DNA of 64,000 nt from Paramecium pentaurelia. Its lineage: Eukaryota > Ciliophora > Oligohymenophorea > Peniculida > Parameciidae. Made by a program: the position numbers and the translations under genes. The notes beneath the pieces were generated by a model. It had not been told where the DNA came from and searched no databases. It worked only from the letters and a program-made list of their open reading frames with translations. The stretch spans positions 197,197 through 261,196 of the forward strand of contig CAJJDO010000092.1 in NCBI GenBank assembly GCA_905183005.1, in the 5' to 3' direction. This document shows, in pieces, positions 12,657 through 24,427 of the stretch (position 1 is the first letter of the stretch; each line of letters starts with the position of its first letter).

Positions 12657-14176
12657 TCATTTTGTTATTCCTTAACCTTCTATTTCAGGTAGGTCTTTCC
12701 AAAGAATTAATTTTATACCTATAAATTATTTACTAAATAACTATTACATGATTAGTCAATTGTGAATTTCTTGAAAAACCATTCTTACGTTTTTAGTCTT
12801 TTGTATATAACATTCTAAGCTTTATCATTTATAACACCTTCAATTTTTATTTAGTATTCATTTTCATTTAATTATGAACATGAGATTTTAATGTTATGGG
12901 TTGTTAGTTACTCAATCACATCAATAAGAATCAAACATAAAATTGATTTATTACCCATTATATTTGATGATATTGAATTATATATTTAAATAGATCTATA
13001 GTTATAAATCATCTTTATTTTCTTTAAGACACTTTATAATTTAAAAGTGTAAATAATTTACTGAGAACTTTATTCACAAAGTTCTATTAAATAAAAATAC
13101 AATATTTATTTATACATTGAATGTATAATAATAAAAGTAGATTTCTTCTTCATCATTTTATTAAGTCTTTTATAAACGATACTTAATAATTTTTTATATT
13201 TGAATTAATAAGAGCTTTCTAATTTTATGAATTTTTTATCTTCTATTATTTGGATTTTGCAAAATTTTAATACTTATATCAAAATTAATGGTTAAACTCC
13301 CAAAAAAATAGAATATTGTAGAGTGAATTCTTTTTTGTCATGAATAATTTAAATTTGTTATTTCAACTATTGATTTGTATTTTCAAAAATGCAATCTTAG
13401 ATGCTCTTAAATAAAAATTATTCTAAGCTATTTTTTCCTTCAATTAATTTAGTGTTTCTTAAAAATAATTTTAAATCCAGTTCATTTTCACAATTAAACT
13501 AAAACTTATTAGATTTCTTAAACTTAAAACTTAAATTGCTTTCATTGAAATTAATTAATAAATATGGATCATCTATTAGAGTTGTAATTACTTAGTCCCA
13601 TTGATTGTCCAAACAGGATAATTAAAATTATGATCTAAAAGCGAGATTATTTTTGTAAATTATGTATAACAGATAACCTATCAAAATTATTGCTATCATC
13701 ATTGATGGATAAGGAAATATTGAATCCTAAAGAAAAATGGTAAGCAATCTAATTGTTGTTATGATAATAATGGAAAAAAAAGCATCTATAAATTCACCTT
13801 GTAAAAGAATTACCAGATGAATACACATCATACTTGCCCCCCTTAAATAGTAATAATGTGGTGAACATTGATTATCTATTTCTAATGAAGTTAAAATGAT
13901 CAAATGATTAATTATTACTAATGCTATACGTATACTTTTCTTTTTTATTAAAACAAAAGTCCCTAAAGATATCACTCCAATTATAAAAAGAACATATATA
14001 AACCATAGTTTAGAATCACCAGATATTAGTATCTAGCAAAATCGTATGATCCCAGCTACACTAAGACCAAGAGTCAAATGCTTAAAAAGTGGTAATCGAT
14101 TTGATATTAATTGGTAATTCTAATATTTTTCTTCAAGTTGTTTATCCTTAAATTAAAGAGTAAACTTGTTCAGCAT
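12657..14176 (-). CDS. Membrane protein derived from a histidine kinase
   Basis: One 23-nt intron (starting GTT) gives 498 residues. Residues about 30-200 hold five or six hydrophobic segments (for example WFIYVLFIIGVISLGTFVLI). The rest follows a histidine kinase plan with the active parts gone: where the H-box belongs there is FKYKKLLSIVYKRLNKMM with no SHExRTP. The N-box survives only as IMGNKSILCLILIDVIEQLT, followed by a strand ISCSQLNENEYQIKIEG. There is no G-box and no receiver domain. It could be a pseudokinase sensor or a decayed gene; the open frame of nearly 500 codons favours a kept protein. Start ATG at 14176, stop at 12659-12657. Confidence 0.6.
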
Positions 14177-14384
14177 ATATTTAAATACAATATAAATATT
14201 AATCATCAAAGATCAAAATCATTACATTAAATATTAACAATAATTTCAGAAGTCTAAATAGTAATTCGACAAAGATGCGTCACTGCTGTTTAATTTAAGG
14301 GTTTAATTTTCTTATTTTACTAAAAGAATTACTAATTAATATATACTCCATTAAAAATTATTAATTTTTTAATACATATTCAAA

Positions 14385-14512
14385 ATGTTATAAAAACTGA
14401 TCAAAGAATGTGATCATATTGGAGGATTGGGATTATTAAGAAAATTTTAGAGGTTTCTACATTTTTTTTATTTTTTGATTCAAGATTAAGGTTAGGAATC
14501 ATTATTTTTATG
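14385..14512 (+). pseudogene. Possible histidine kinase C-terminal remnant
   Basis: The stretch reads GGLGLLRKF and then a text close to the DNA for GSTFYFQIQ in the plus-strand kinase at 26893-29531 (compare 14453-14500 with 28932-28970). These are the G2-box and last strand of a HATPase domain. It stops where the assembly duplication begins, so it may be a relic or the end of a mis-joined contig. The evidence is short and weak. Confidence 0.3.
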
Positions 14513-15560
14513 TTTATACTTATCATTTATATAAAAATACTACAAATATTAAATAAATTCTGATATTTGTGTAGCACAATAATACTTTTATGCATCATAA
14601 AATTTAATTAAAATAGCATAAAATTTCTAATAAAATTAATGTAACTTTAACCAATAAGACAATATGATATCAAAAAGATATTACAACCTTAATACTAAGG
14701 CAACGCTAAAATCCAAAATCTGAAAAAAAATTATTTCTCAAAAATAAAAATTCATATCTTCAAGAAATACCCTAAGACCATAAAAAGTTTTTTTGAAAAT
14801 ACAAAAGTATTACAATAAAATAGAGTTAGCTGTTAATTCAGTAGTATTTAGTACATCCTATTTATTATAATACAATATAAAAATCAATATTATATTCAAT
14901 AATAAGGTAAAAGGTTATCCTGCAAAATTTAATTAAAAGTTTAATACAAATAAAATTATCTTCGCCTAAATAATTTAAAATACTTTGTATAATTAATAGT
15001 TAATCAATGAAGAACAAGAGTATTCTTGGATCCATACTAAAGAAACTATTATTATTTTTTATTTAACCTCAAACTATTAATTAGAAAAAAAGTTCATATT
15101 TTCATCGAATTATTTTTAATCACTATAAATTATTGAAATAATTACAAGTTTGACTTCTTGATTCATTACTTTATCAATTAAAAGACCATAAAAATGTTTA
15201 TTAAATAAATCATATAAAAAATAAATTGTGAATATGAGATCAATTTATTTCTACATTTTTTTTTTCAATTTTAAGAACATCTAATTTCAATTAGAATTAA
15301 ACATAGCTTAAATTTTAAGCTTGAAATATTATAATTATAAAGTTTGCATTAAAAATGAACAAAAACTAAACTAACTGTTTCTTAAGTGGATGTTTAAGCA
15401 CAAAACTAGGAAGATTTAAGATGAGAACACAAATTTTAATTATAAATGGCATAATTTTAGCCATATTAATACCTTCCCTTTTAATAGCTTAGACTATAAA
15501 TATGTAGTATGTACAACAAATTCTTAATGATGCATTAAAAAGAAGTACAATTTCTGAAAT
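14513..15560. repeat. First copy of perfect 1,048-bp direct repeat
   Basis: Bases 14513-15560 recur unchanged in every stretch I compared at 15562-16609 (offset 1,049). The copies are separated by one N at 15561. The first copy contains the 5' end of the Cache receptor gene (ATG 15421) and breaks off mid-codon at the N, as expected if two overlapping contigs were joined without merging. Confidence 0.9.
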
Positions 15561-15561
15561 N
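15561..15561. other. Single N: assembly junction
   Basis: The only ambiguous base in the window. It lies exactly between the two copies of the direct repeat, where second-copy alignment predicts G (16610). Confidence 0.9.
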
Positions 15562-16609
15562 TTTATACTTATCATTTATATAAAAATACTACAAATATTA
15601 AATAAATTCTGATATTTGTGTAGCACAATAATACTTTTATGCATCATAAAATTTAATTAAAATAGCATAAAATTTCTAATAAAATTAATGTAACTTTAAC
15701 CAATAAGACAATATGATATCAAAAAGATATTACAACCTTAATACTAAGGCAACGCTAAAATCCAAAATCTGAAAAAAAATTATTTCTCAAAAATAAAAAT
15801 TCATATCTTCAAGAAATACCCTAAGACCATAAAAAGTTTTTTTGAAAATACAAAAGTATTACAATAAAATAGAGTTAGCTGTTAATTCAGTAGTATTTAG
15901 TACATCCTATTTATTATAATACAATATAAAAATCAATATTATATTCAATAATAAGGTAAAAGGTTATCCTGCAAAATTTAATTAAAAGTTTAATACAAAT
16001 AAAATTATCTTCGCCTAAATAATTTAAAATACTTTGTATAATTAATAGTTAATCAATGAAGAACAAGAGTATTCTTGGATCCATACTAAAGAAACTATTA
16101 TTATTTTTTATTTAACCTCAAACTATTAATTAGAAAAAAAGTTCATATTTTCATCGAATTATTTTTAATCACTATAAATTATTGAAATAATTACAAGTTT
16201 GACTTCTTGATTCATTACTTTATCAATTAAAAGACCATAAAAATGTTTATTAAATAAATCATATAAAAAATAAATTGTGAATATGAGATCAATTTATTTC
16301 TACATTTTTTTTTTCAATTTTAAGAACATCTAATTTCAATTAGAATTAAACATAGCTTAAATTTTAAGCTTGAAATATTATAATTATAAAGTTTGCATTA
16401 AAAATGAACAAAAACTAAACTAACTGTTTCTTAAGTGGATGTTTAAGCACAAAACTAGGAAGATTTAAGATGAGAACACAAATTTTAATTATAAATGGCA
16501 TAATTTTAGCCATATTAATACCTTCCCTTTTAATAGCTTAGACTATAAATATGTAGTATGTACAACAAATTCTTAATGATGCATTAAAAAGAAGTACAAT
16601 TTCTGAAAT
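15562..16609. repeat. Second copy of perfect 1,048-bp direct repeat
   Basis: Matches 14513-15560. This copy runs on without a break into the complete Cache receptor gene, so it is the biologically continuous one. Apart from that gene's first 47 codons the repeat holds only AT-rich DNA with no clear gene. Confidence 0.9.
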
Positions 16610-18152
16610 GTCTAAGCATTTGACTAGTGCTTCAACAGCATTGAATTATCAACTAAATTCAGTCTTTAAAAGAAGTATAATCCTATTTTAAATTTTAGCA
16701 TAGATTACCTTGACTAACCTTAATTAAATTTATTGGATGTAATTAAATAATGATATAATCACAACTTAGTAGCTTTCTCGAACATGTGATTATAATCAAA
16801 CAACCATACCTTATGAAAATAATTATTCTATAATTTGTTTCTCAAGATTTGGATTAGAATAAAATGAATAGACTCCTTATTTAAATGGTGATATCAACTA
16901 ATAATTATAAAGTATTACTAATCTAATAAGCTCAACAATTTTGAGTTTAATAAGATTAAATGATGAGTTTTTACCAAATTAAATTTATTTTGTCTCTTCC
17001 ATTAATTCAGTGTAATATGGTTTTTTATATCCTTAAGTTATCATTTATCCTAATTTCAATCCAAAAGAAAGAGCATGGTATTAGTAACATTTCAAAAACT
17101 TAGAAAAAGATAAAAATAATAATACTTAATTAACTGATATTTATAGATATTTTGATACTCAACCAATTTATTCAATGACAATGACATAATCAATGTTAAA
17201 TTTAAATAAGGATGTAGAAGGAATATTTTGTTCTGATCTTATTTTTAAAAATAGCTACATTCCTCAATTAAATATTAATGTAATGATTGTAAATACAAAT
17301 GGAACATTAATATTGACTAATTATAAAAATATAGCTGTTTCAAATTCATCAGCTTTGACAAGAATTGATGATGAAGAAATTACAGGATTTACAAATGAAG
17401 ATTGGAATTCTATTCTTAATTATTATTATAATAAAAAGTTAAATTCTACTTGTAATTATGAAGATTTAGATATTCTATGTAGATTTAATAGTATTTATAA
17501 TAAAGATGTTGTAATTAAAATAGTGAAATTATAGAATATCAATTATTTCCTTATATTATTTTATGATATTTAGATTGAATAAGAAATTGAATATAAAATC
17601 AAACTTCTTTTACAAATATTGAATCAAAATTTTAATTAAATGATTTTTATCACTGTTTTAATTTCATTTGGACTTATTTTATTGTAAGTAATTTTAATCT
17701 ATTTAATCTTTTTACCCATGTACTAGATAATTCGATAATCGTTTTACTTTCTAAAAAAATAAGAAAAATCAAAATTGTCTGGACAATTAAACTTTTTTAA
17801 AGAACTCAACAAATTTGAAGAAATAATGAAAAAATAAAAAAATCTCAAAGAGAATTTTATAGATAACAGTATAAATTAAATATTATATTATATAGATAAT
17901 GCACTTATGTAATTTAAAATATAGTTTGATACATTATTTGATAGAGTTCTGACATAAAAAAGGGATATTAATCCTTAATGTCAAATACTTCAACAATTTA
18001 AATATCCAAGATAAAGTGTTCATCATACATTAGACATCCTTCAAATTCTAAAAGAAGGGAAAATCTCTGATAACTATTATGAATAGTAGATAAGCAATCC
18101 AAGAAAATTTTATTAAAGAAAAACATTTAGTTTTAGAGTTGAATCAAGTTGA
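16470..18152 (+). CDS. Cache-domain membrane receptor-like protein
   Basis: A 560-residue single exon from ATG 16470 to TGA 18150-18152. TM1 lies at residues 5-25 (ILIINGIILAILIPSLLIAQ). An extracytoplasmic domain of about 370 residues carries the Cache signature GFLYPQVIIYPNFNPKERAW (family pattern YP...DPR.RPWY). TM2 follows (ITVLISFGLILL and on), then a cytoplasmic tail of about 150 residues without kinase or cyclase motifs. Cache domains bind small ligands such as amino acids; here the output partner is not encoded in the same chain. Its first 47 codons also lie at 15421-15560 because of the duplication. The tail contains NPQCQILQQFKYP, with no known motif. Confidence 0.7.
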
Positions 18153-18244
18153 TTAAGATTATGATGATTAATTTTATAATTTTAATAAGAGACATTTTAA
18201 TTTAAAATAACTATATAATAAATATAGATAGATATATTAAATTT

Positions 18245-19714
18245 TCATATTCCATTTTCTAATAATTAGTAGATTACTTCCAAATTTGGTCTTTCATCAG
18301 GATTTTCTGATACCATATTAACAAGATTTTTTTAAAGGTTTTCAGTAATTTCAAATAAGCATTTTGCCTTATATAATTAATTTCTATGATGGTAAAAGCC
18401 ATCTTATAATATTTTATCATCAATTTGAAAAAGTGTTTCCAAAAATATAACTCCTAATTAATAAATATCATATTTTTCATTATACATGAAATATTTGGAT
18501 TCAGGTGGAATATAATAGCCCTCTCCTCCTCCATATGTTTCAAAAATAGAAGGCTCATAATTTTAAATTAAAAATGAGCAATCATAATCTATAATTACAT
18601 AATCAGCATCTTGATAATCTAAACATTCTTATAAATCCTTTTATGAATCAATCATAATATTTTATGGTTTAAGATCTCTATGTACGACTTAATAATCATT
18701 GTGAAGTATAATTATTTGTTTGGTTATCATAATTAATGCTCTTTTTACAATAGATTTAAGATTATTTTAATTGCTATTGTTTATGATTTAAGATTTCAAT
18801 TTCTATTAAAATTAATCAAAGGTTTCCTTGTAATATTTTTAAAATATTATAGTTAATGATTCAAATTATAAATACCCATAATATTTAAAATTAAAATCAT
18901 CTTGAAAACACTCCAAAATTTAAATTACCCTTAAATGATTTTTATTTTCTAATTTTTAATTTTCAGAAATTTTGATAACAATATCTTTTTCTTAAGTATT
19001 TATATAAGAAGGTTTAGTAATTAAGTATACAACAGAGTTTATCTCATTGTCATAAAGAGATCTTATAAAATTTTAAGGTTATAAAAAATTTATTCTTATT
19101 TCATTTAGTATATAGTTATAAGAATTTTTAAATTATTTAAAATAATTTTCTATTTAATAATTACTTTACTATTTGAATTTAGTATTGCTTTCTCTAATTA
19201 AATTGTATTTTATTTCTTCAATTTTTTTTGCATTTTCATAAATATTTCTATCAAATCCAAGTTAATTTACTAAAATTAATTATAAGATACGTAAGTTTTT
19301 AAATTAAATAATAACATCTTGCTTTTGATTTGATTCTTATAAAAAAAAAATATAAGATTGATTTTCTAAAGGCTCTGTTTTTAAAGACTTCAAATTTATT
19401 TCTTCAATCTGATTTTATATTTTCTAAATATCTTTATTATGATTCCCTTTATTATTAATGTCTTTATTAGAAGTGTTTCTAAATTGAATTTCGATTAATT
19501 CTATAATTAATATAATATTACATGAACTTAAGCAAATCATATATCGAATTAAATCTGAACATTTCATTGGTAATATGGAGTTAAAATAAACATGTTAATG
19601 ATTATTTTCGATGATTTATGAGGATGGAATAAATCCACAAAGTGATAAATTATTATAAATCTTCTAAGAGGCCATAGTGGATTGAGAAACTAAAATATTC
19701 TAGGATTCCATCAT
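18245..19714 (-). CDS. Divergent membrane-linked protein kinase
   Basis: About 490 codons from ATG-ATG (19714) to TGA (18247-18245). The N-terminus has a hydrophobic stretch (YMICLSSCNIILIIELIEI, about residue 60). A coiled, charged middle leads to a kinase domain with VIK (candidate ATP lysine), HRDLKPQNIM, DYD in place of DFG, GYYIPPE for the APE loop, and YDIYQLGVIFLETL. No glycine-rich loop was found before the lysine. The aspartates are kept, so catalysis is possible, but the changed DFG and missing G-loop make it unusual. The family within the kinome is not clear. It is divergent from TMF2. Confidence 0.75.
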
Positions 19715-20224
19715 ATTCTATTATTGTTTATTAAAAATACTAATTAATTAAAAACATAAATATTAGAATTTTGCCTAAAAATTAATATACTATGAATGAA
19801 AATCAACAATAATATGACATTTTACTCTTAATATATTACTAATTTAACATTCCTTTAAAATAGATACTTTTAAATATTATATTCTTATCACTTTTATTTT
19901 AATAGAATAAGAGTAATTAAAAAAAAAATAATTAACTAAAAAATTATTTTGTGATTTTAGTCATAATTTTTCAAAAAAAATTATGAAGTTTATATAAGAT
20001 ATTGATCATATTCTATAATTTGTCTTTAATATATTTTGATTCCAATAAAATAAATTTATATGTTTTAGCTTTTTGTTTTTTAAAATTTGATTTGATAATG
20101 TTTAATAAATTTATCACATATGTAAGATTTATCACAAATTAAGTTTTTGAGTAATAACATAAAACATCTAAAAATAATTGAAAGAATTCTCATATACAAA
20201 ATATCATAAAATAAATTATATAAG
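19715..20224. other. Divergent intergenic region
   Basis: About 510 nt between the minus-strand kinase and TMF2, with A-runs and no protein-like frame recognised. It holds the promoters of both genes. Confidence 0.55.
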
Positions 20225-22169
20225 ATGTTATAAGCAATAAAAAAGGGTTTTTAAAAGTTAGATATATTTGGTCAAACAATAACCCTCAATATGAATAGAA
20301 ATGACCTTTATACAACATCTTTTGGAGGATTTTCTTCTATTCTAATAATATGCCTCTTAAGTCTAATATTTTATTCTAATATCATATCATTCTTTTAAAA
20401 ACAAAATATATATCATGGAAATGAAGTTGTTTTTTCAAATGATCCTGGTATAATTGAGATGGATGAAAAAAATTCGATGATTGCAATTTCAATTGATTAA
20501 CCTAATTTTACTACAAATCCATTCTTTCAAATTTCTTTAGAACAAAGGTAATCAAATTTAAATAAACATTCTTAGAATCTATATTAGAAATTTAAATGGT
20601 ACAATAGAAAAATTATCTATAGAAATCCCTTTAAAACCATGTACATTAGATCGTTTTAATAATATTTTTTCTGATGAAGGAATAAATTTTACAGATTAAT
20701 TCAATTTTTAAGGAATTGGAAATATGTTATGCCCAATGTAATTGAATTGAATTATAAGGTTCAAGAGATAATTTTAAATATCATCTTTAAGGTACATATT
20801 CGAGCTAAATCTTTAAATTTTTAAAAATAAGTGTAAAAAGTTGCAAGAGTACAGATATAATCAATAATAATCTTGAGTGGAATCCTACCTGTGCATCTGA
20901 CTAAGATAGATAAAATTACTTAAATGAAAACAGTTAATTTAAATTGTAAATAATTTAAATTAATACTGTTATAAATCCATAAAATCCTGAAAATTACAAA
21001 ACTATTTATATTGATAGCGACATGTATTTTCCCTTTGTTCCCCTTAAATTAGCTAGATTAGCTAATATATTTTATAGATAGGTCAATATAAATAATGATA
21101 ATAGTTTATTACCATTTGAGTAAAAAAAAATCATAATATATTTAGGAAAGTAGATAAAGAAGAAATTATAATGAGGAAAGCAGAAGATTATCGTGATTTA
21201 ACTGAATTAGGAAGAGATACAGATGATAATTATGCAATTGTATATTTAAGAAGAAGTCCTTTTACAGAGATTGTGAATAGAAGATTTTAAAAGATAGGTG
21301 AACTACTTTCTTATTTAGGTGGATTTATGTAAATTATGAAAGTTCTATTTGGTTTTTTTATAGCCTTTTATAATAGAACATCTATGCTTATTGAGTTGGC
21401 AAATAAATTATATGATTTTAAAGAAGAAAAAGATGTCAAAAAATTAAAAACAATTAACACTGTCTCATATATAGAACAAATTTCATCTCCTATTGATGTA
21501 TTTTAAATAAATGGAAATTAATTAAATTAAACTCATGATATTTCAAATATTGAATGGAAGGATTATTTAAGTAAATTAGTTTAAAAATCTGATTCTATTA
21601 AATTTAATTTTAAATTGTTCATTAATCAATTAACATTTGGATTTTGTTTTAAAGATAAAAATTCTTAATTCTTAGAAAAAGCTATGTAAATATATTTATT
21701 TTATTTGTTAAGTGAAAAGATAAATAATGAATTGGATCTGCATACAATATTTTATTAATTACATGAGATAAATAAATTGAAACAAGTTTTGTTAAGAAAA
21801 TCATAAATAATTTTATTTAATTTTTCACCTAAACCTATAATCACTTTAGGCATAGATTAGACTGTTCCTTCAAGACTCACAATTAAAGATAGTAGTCACT
21901 TATCCCACATTTAGAAAACTGAAGAAGAATTAATAAATGAAGAATTGTTTTCTAAATTACAATAAGTAATTATAATCCATATGTAGGCATATAAAGAAAT
22001 TTTAAATGAAATAAACCAAAATCCTTCTAACTTATGTTAAATGAATATCAATCTAAAATTAACTCAACTTATTGGATAGGATTTTATGAAATTAATTCTA
22101 CCTTTTTAACAAAGGAGAAATGGTTTTAAGTTATTAGATTCAAATTTAAATTAAGAAACTGAATTATGA
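20225..22169 (+). CDS. TMF2: two-TM paralogous membrane protein
   Basis: Starts MLQAIKKGFQKLDIFGQTIT, then LYTTSFGGFSS and TM1 (ILIICLLSLIFYSN). The extracytoplasmic part has NPFFQISLEQR followed by a 28-nt intron, PCTLDRF and several cysteines. Then come FTEIVNRRFQKIGELLSYLGG, TM2 (VLFGFFIAFYN) and a cytoplasmic tail with FNFSPKPIITL. The family tail intron is at 21686-21712. It is 27 nt, ends AAG and has no in-frame TGA, so retention would keep the frame. TGA is at 22167-22169. The product is about 610 residues. Its nearest relative is TMF3, 298 nt downstream in the same direction. Function unknown. Confidence 0.8.
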
Positions 22170-22467
22170 AAAATCATATATTAAAGACTCTATCTAATTA
22201 GAAGTATGTCTTGATAATAATTTTATAATAATAATATATTATTTCTTATGTATTATTCTAAACTTAATATAATATGATTTATATATTTATAGTAGTCTTA
22301 CATCATTGATATTACGAATACATAGTCTTTAAATTTTAGATATTAAATTCAATGTATCATCCTATATTAAACAATAGTCTTGTAAAATAGTAAGAAATTT
22401 CTATTTTTTTTTTTTAGAAAACTTTGATTTAGGATTTTCCTATATTATATTATAATAAATAATAAAG

Positions 22468-24368
22468 ATGCTATATTCCATTCAAAAAGGACTGTAGAGA
22501 ATAGATATATTTGGTCAAACCATTACTCTTAATATGAATAAGAATGCCTATTACACAACTTCATTTGGTGGATGTTCTTCAATAATGATTATTTGTTTGT
22601 TGAGTCTAATCTTTTACTCTAACATTGCAGATTTTTTTACAAAAGCGAATGTTTATTACAATTCCTAAACAGCATTTTCTAATGATCCTAATTACATGAA
22701 GATGAATGATGATAATGCAATGTTTGCTTTATCAATAGATCAGAACAATTACACAAAACTTCCATTTTTTAATATTACTATGGAATAAAAGTAAGAATTT
22801 ATCGATCTAGAATATATGAAAGATCTTTGAATGGAACTATTAAAAAATCAACTATACAGATACCTCTTGAGCCTTGTACTTTGAATAGATTTAATAATGT
22901 TGTTGAGTAATAAGGAATTGATACTAATTTTAATGACTCTTTTAATTACTTAGGTATGGATTAATGGTTATGTCCAAGGTATATGAATTAAGTATTTAGG
23001 ATTAACTATTAATTGGAGTTGTAAGGTACATACTCAAGTGAAACCTTTAAATTTATTAAAATAATTGTATCAGATTGTTAGAATAATACTAATTCATCAT
23101 ATTGGAATCCTGTCTGTGCTAATGAAACTTTAAAATCACAATATTTAAATGCAAATGGACAATTCAAACTTTAAGTTTTTTAAATAAACACAATGGTGAA
23201 TCCATAAAAGGCTAAAAATCATAAAACTATGTATTTAGATAGTGATATGTACTTTTCATTTGTACCTAATTAATTATCGAGATTAGCTAATGTTTATTAT
23301 AGATCATATGTAATAAATAATGATTAAAGTCTATTACCTTATGAGTAATTATTTGATTAAAATAATTAGAAATATTTAAAAAGAGGAATTAATAGTGAGG
23401 AAAGCTGAAGATTTTAGAGACTTAACTGAATTAGGAAGGGATACTGATAGTATATATGCAACAATTTATTTGAGAAGAAGTCCTTTTACAGAGATTATAG
23501 ATAGGAATTATGAAAAGCTTGGTGATCTCTTATCATATTTAGGAGGATTCATGCAAATATTTAGAGTGATATTTGGATTCTTTATTGCCTTCTATAATAG
23601 AACATCCATGCTAATAGAATTATCAAACAGATTATATGATTTTAAAGAAGTTACAAGTCGATCTTATATAAGAAAAGGTGCTTTCAGTTAAAATTCAGGA
23701 GGAATTACAACTCCTCCTGATGAAACAAATACTATATTAAGAAATCAACCAAATAATGATTTACAAAAAGTTGAATGGAAATAATTCATTCATAAATTAG
23801 TAGAAAGATCTTAACCTATAAAATTAAATTTGAAGATTCTTATAAATGAATTAAGTTGTGGATATTTCTTCAATAATACTAACTCATCTTTTTTTACAAA
23901 GGCTATGTACTTTATATAAATCTATTTTAAAGGATGAAGATTAACAATGAATTGGATCTGCATAATATTCTACACTAATTATAAGAAGTTTCTAAATTGA
24001 AAACTGTTTTACTTTAAAAACCATAATAAATTCTATTTAATTTTAGTCCAAAGCCTATAATCACTTTAAATTAAGAGAATAATGTACCATCAAGAATAGA
24101 ACTAGATTTTTATAATAGACAATCATATATAAGAAATAAGGAAGAAATTCCAAATGAAGAATTATTTACTTAACTTTAAGATGTAAATTATTATATATAT
24201 TTATTAAAGGCATATAAAACAGTACAAGAAGAGATGGAAAATAGTTAAAATAGTTTAATGTGTTAGAAAACAATCAATTTTAAATTGACAAAACAAATTG
24301 ATGATGAATTAGGAAAATTCTTAAGAAGTAGACGTATGAGTTGTATAAATTAAGAAGAAATCTCTTGA
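22468..24368 (+). CDS. TMF3: two-TM paralogous membrane protein
   Basis: Tandem partner of TMF2. It starts MLYSIQKGLQRIDIFGQTIT with ATG 22468, then YYTTSFGGCSSIM, TM1, PFFNITMEQK before an intron, and PCTLNRF. Further on are DLTELGRDTDSIYATIYL and LLSYLGGFMQIF, then TM2 (VIFGFFIAFYNR). The tail contains ILFNFSPKPIIT. The tail intron is 23907-23932 (26 nt, AAG acceptor); without removing it the frame meets a TGA, which is what reveals the intron. Stop TGA 24366-24368. Strong similarity to TMF2 along the whole length supports recent duplication. Function unknown. Confidence 0.8.
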
Positions 24369-24427
24369 TTTAATAAAATTTACTGTATATATATATATAT
24401 ATAGATAAGAGTTGATAAGAACAACAA

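Noticed and set aside
13727..13975. An isolated short minus-strand membrane protein
   Set aside because: It is an internal piece of the 498-residue gene at 12657-14176, cut only if TAA/TAG are taken as stops.
14385..15424. Open frame of about 345 codons from ATG 14385
   Set aside because: Beyond the first 40 codons its residue make-up looks random; with TGA as sole stop, long chance frames are expected in AT-rich DNA, and it crosses into the duplicated segment.
14513..15560. True tandem duplication of the Cache receptor promoter
   Set aside because: The copies match without visible difference and flank the only N, which points to an assembly overlap rather than biology.
23907..23932. Frameshift or pseudogene in TMF3 (TGA in the tail)
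   Set aside because: The same place holds a GT...AG intron in all seven paralogues; removing it restores frame.
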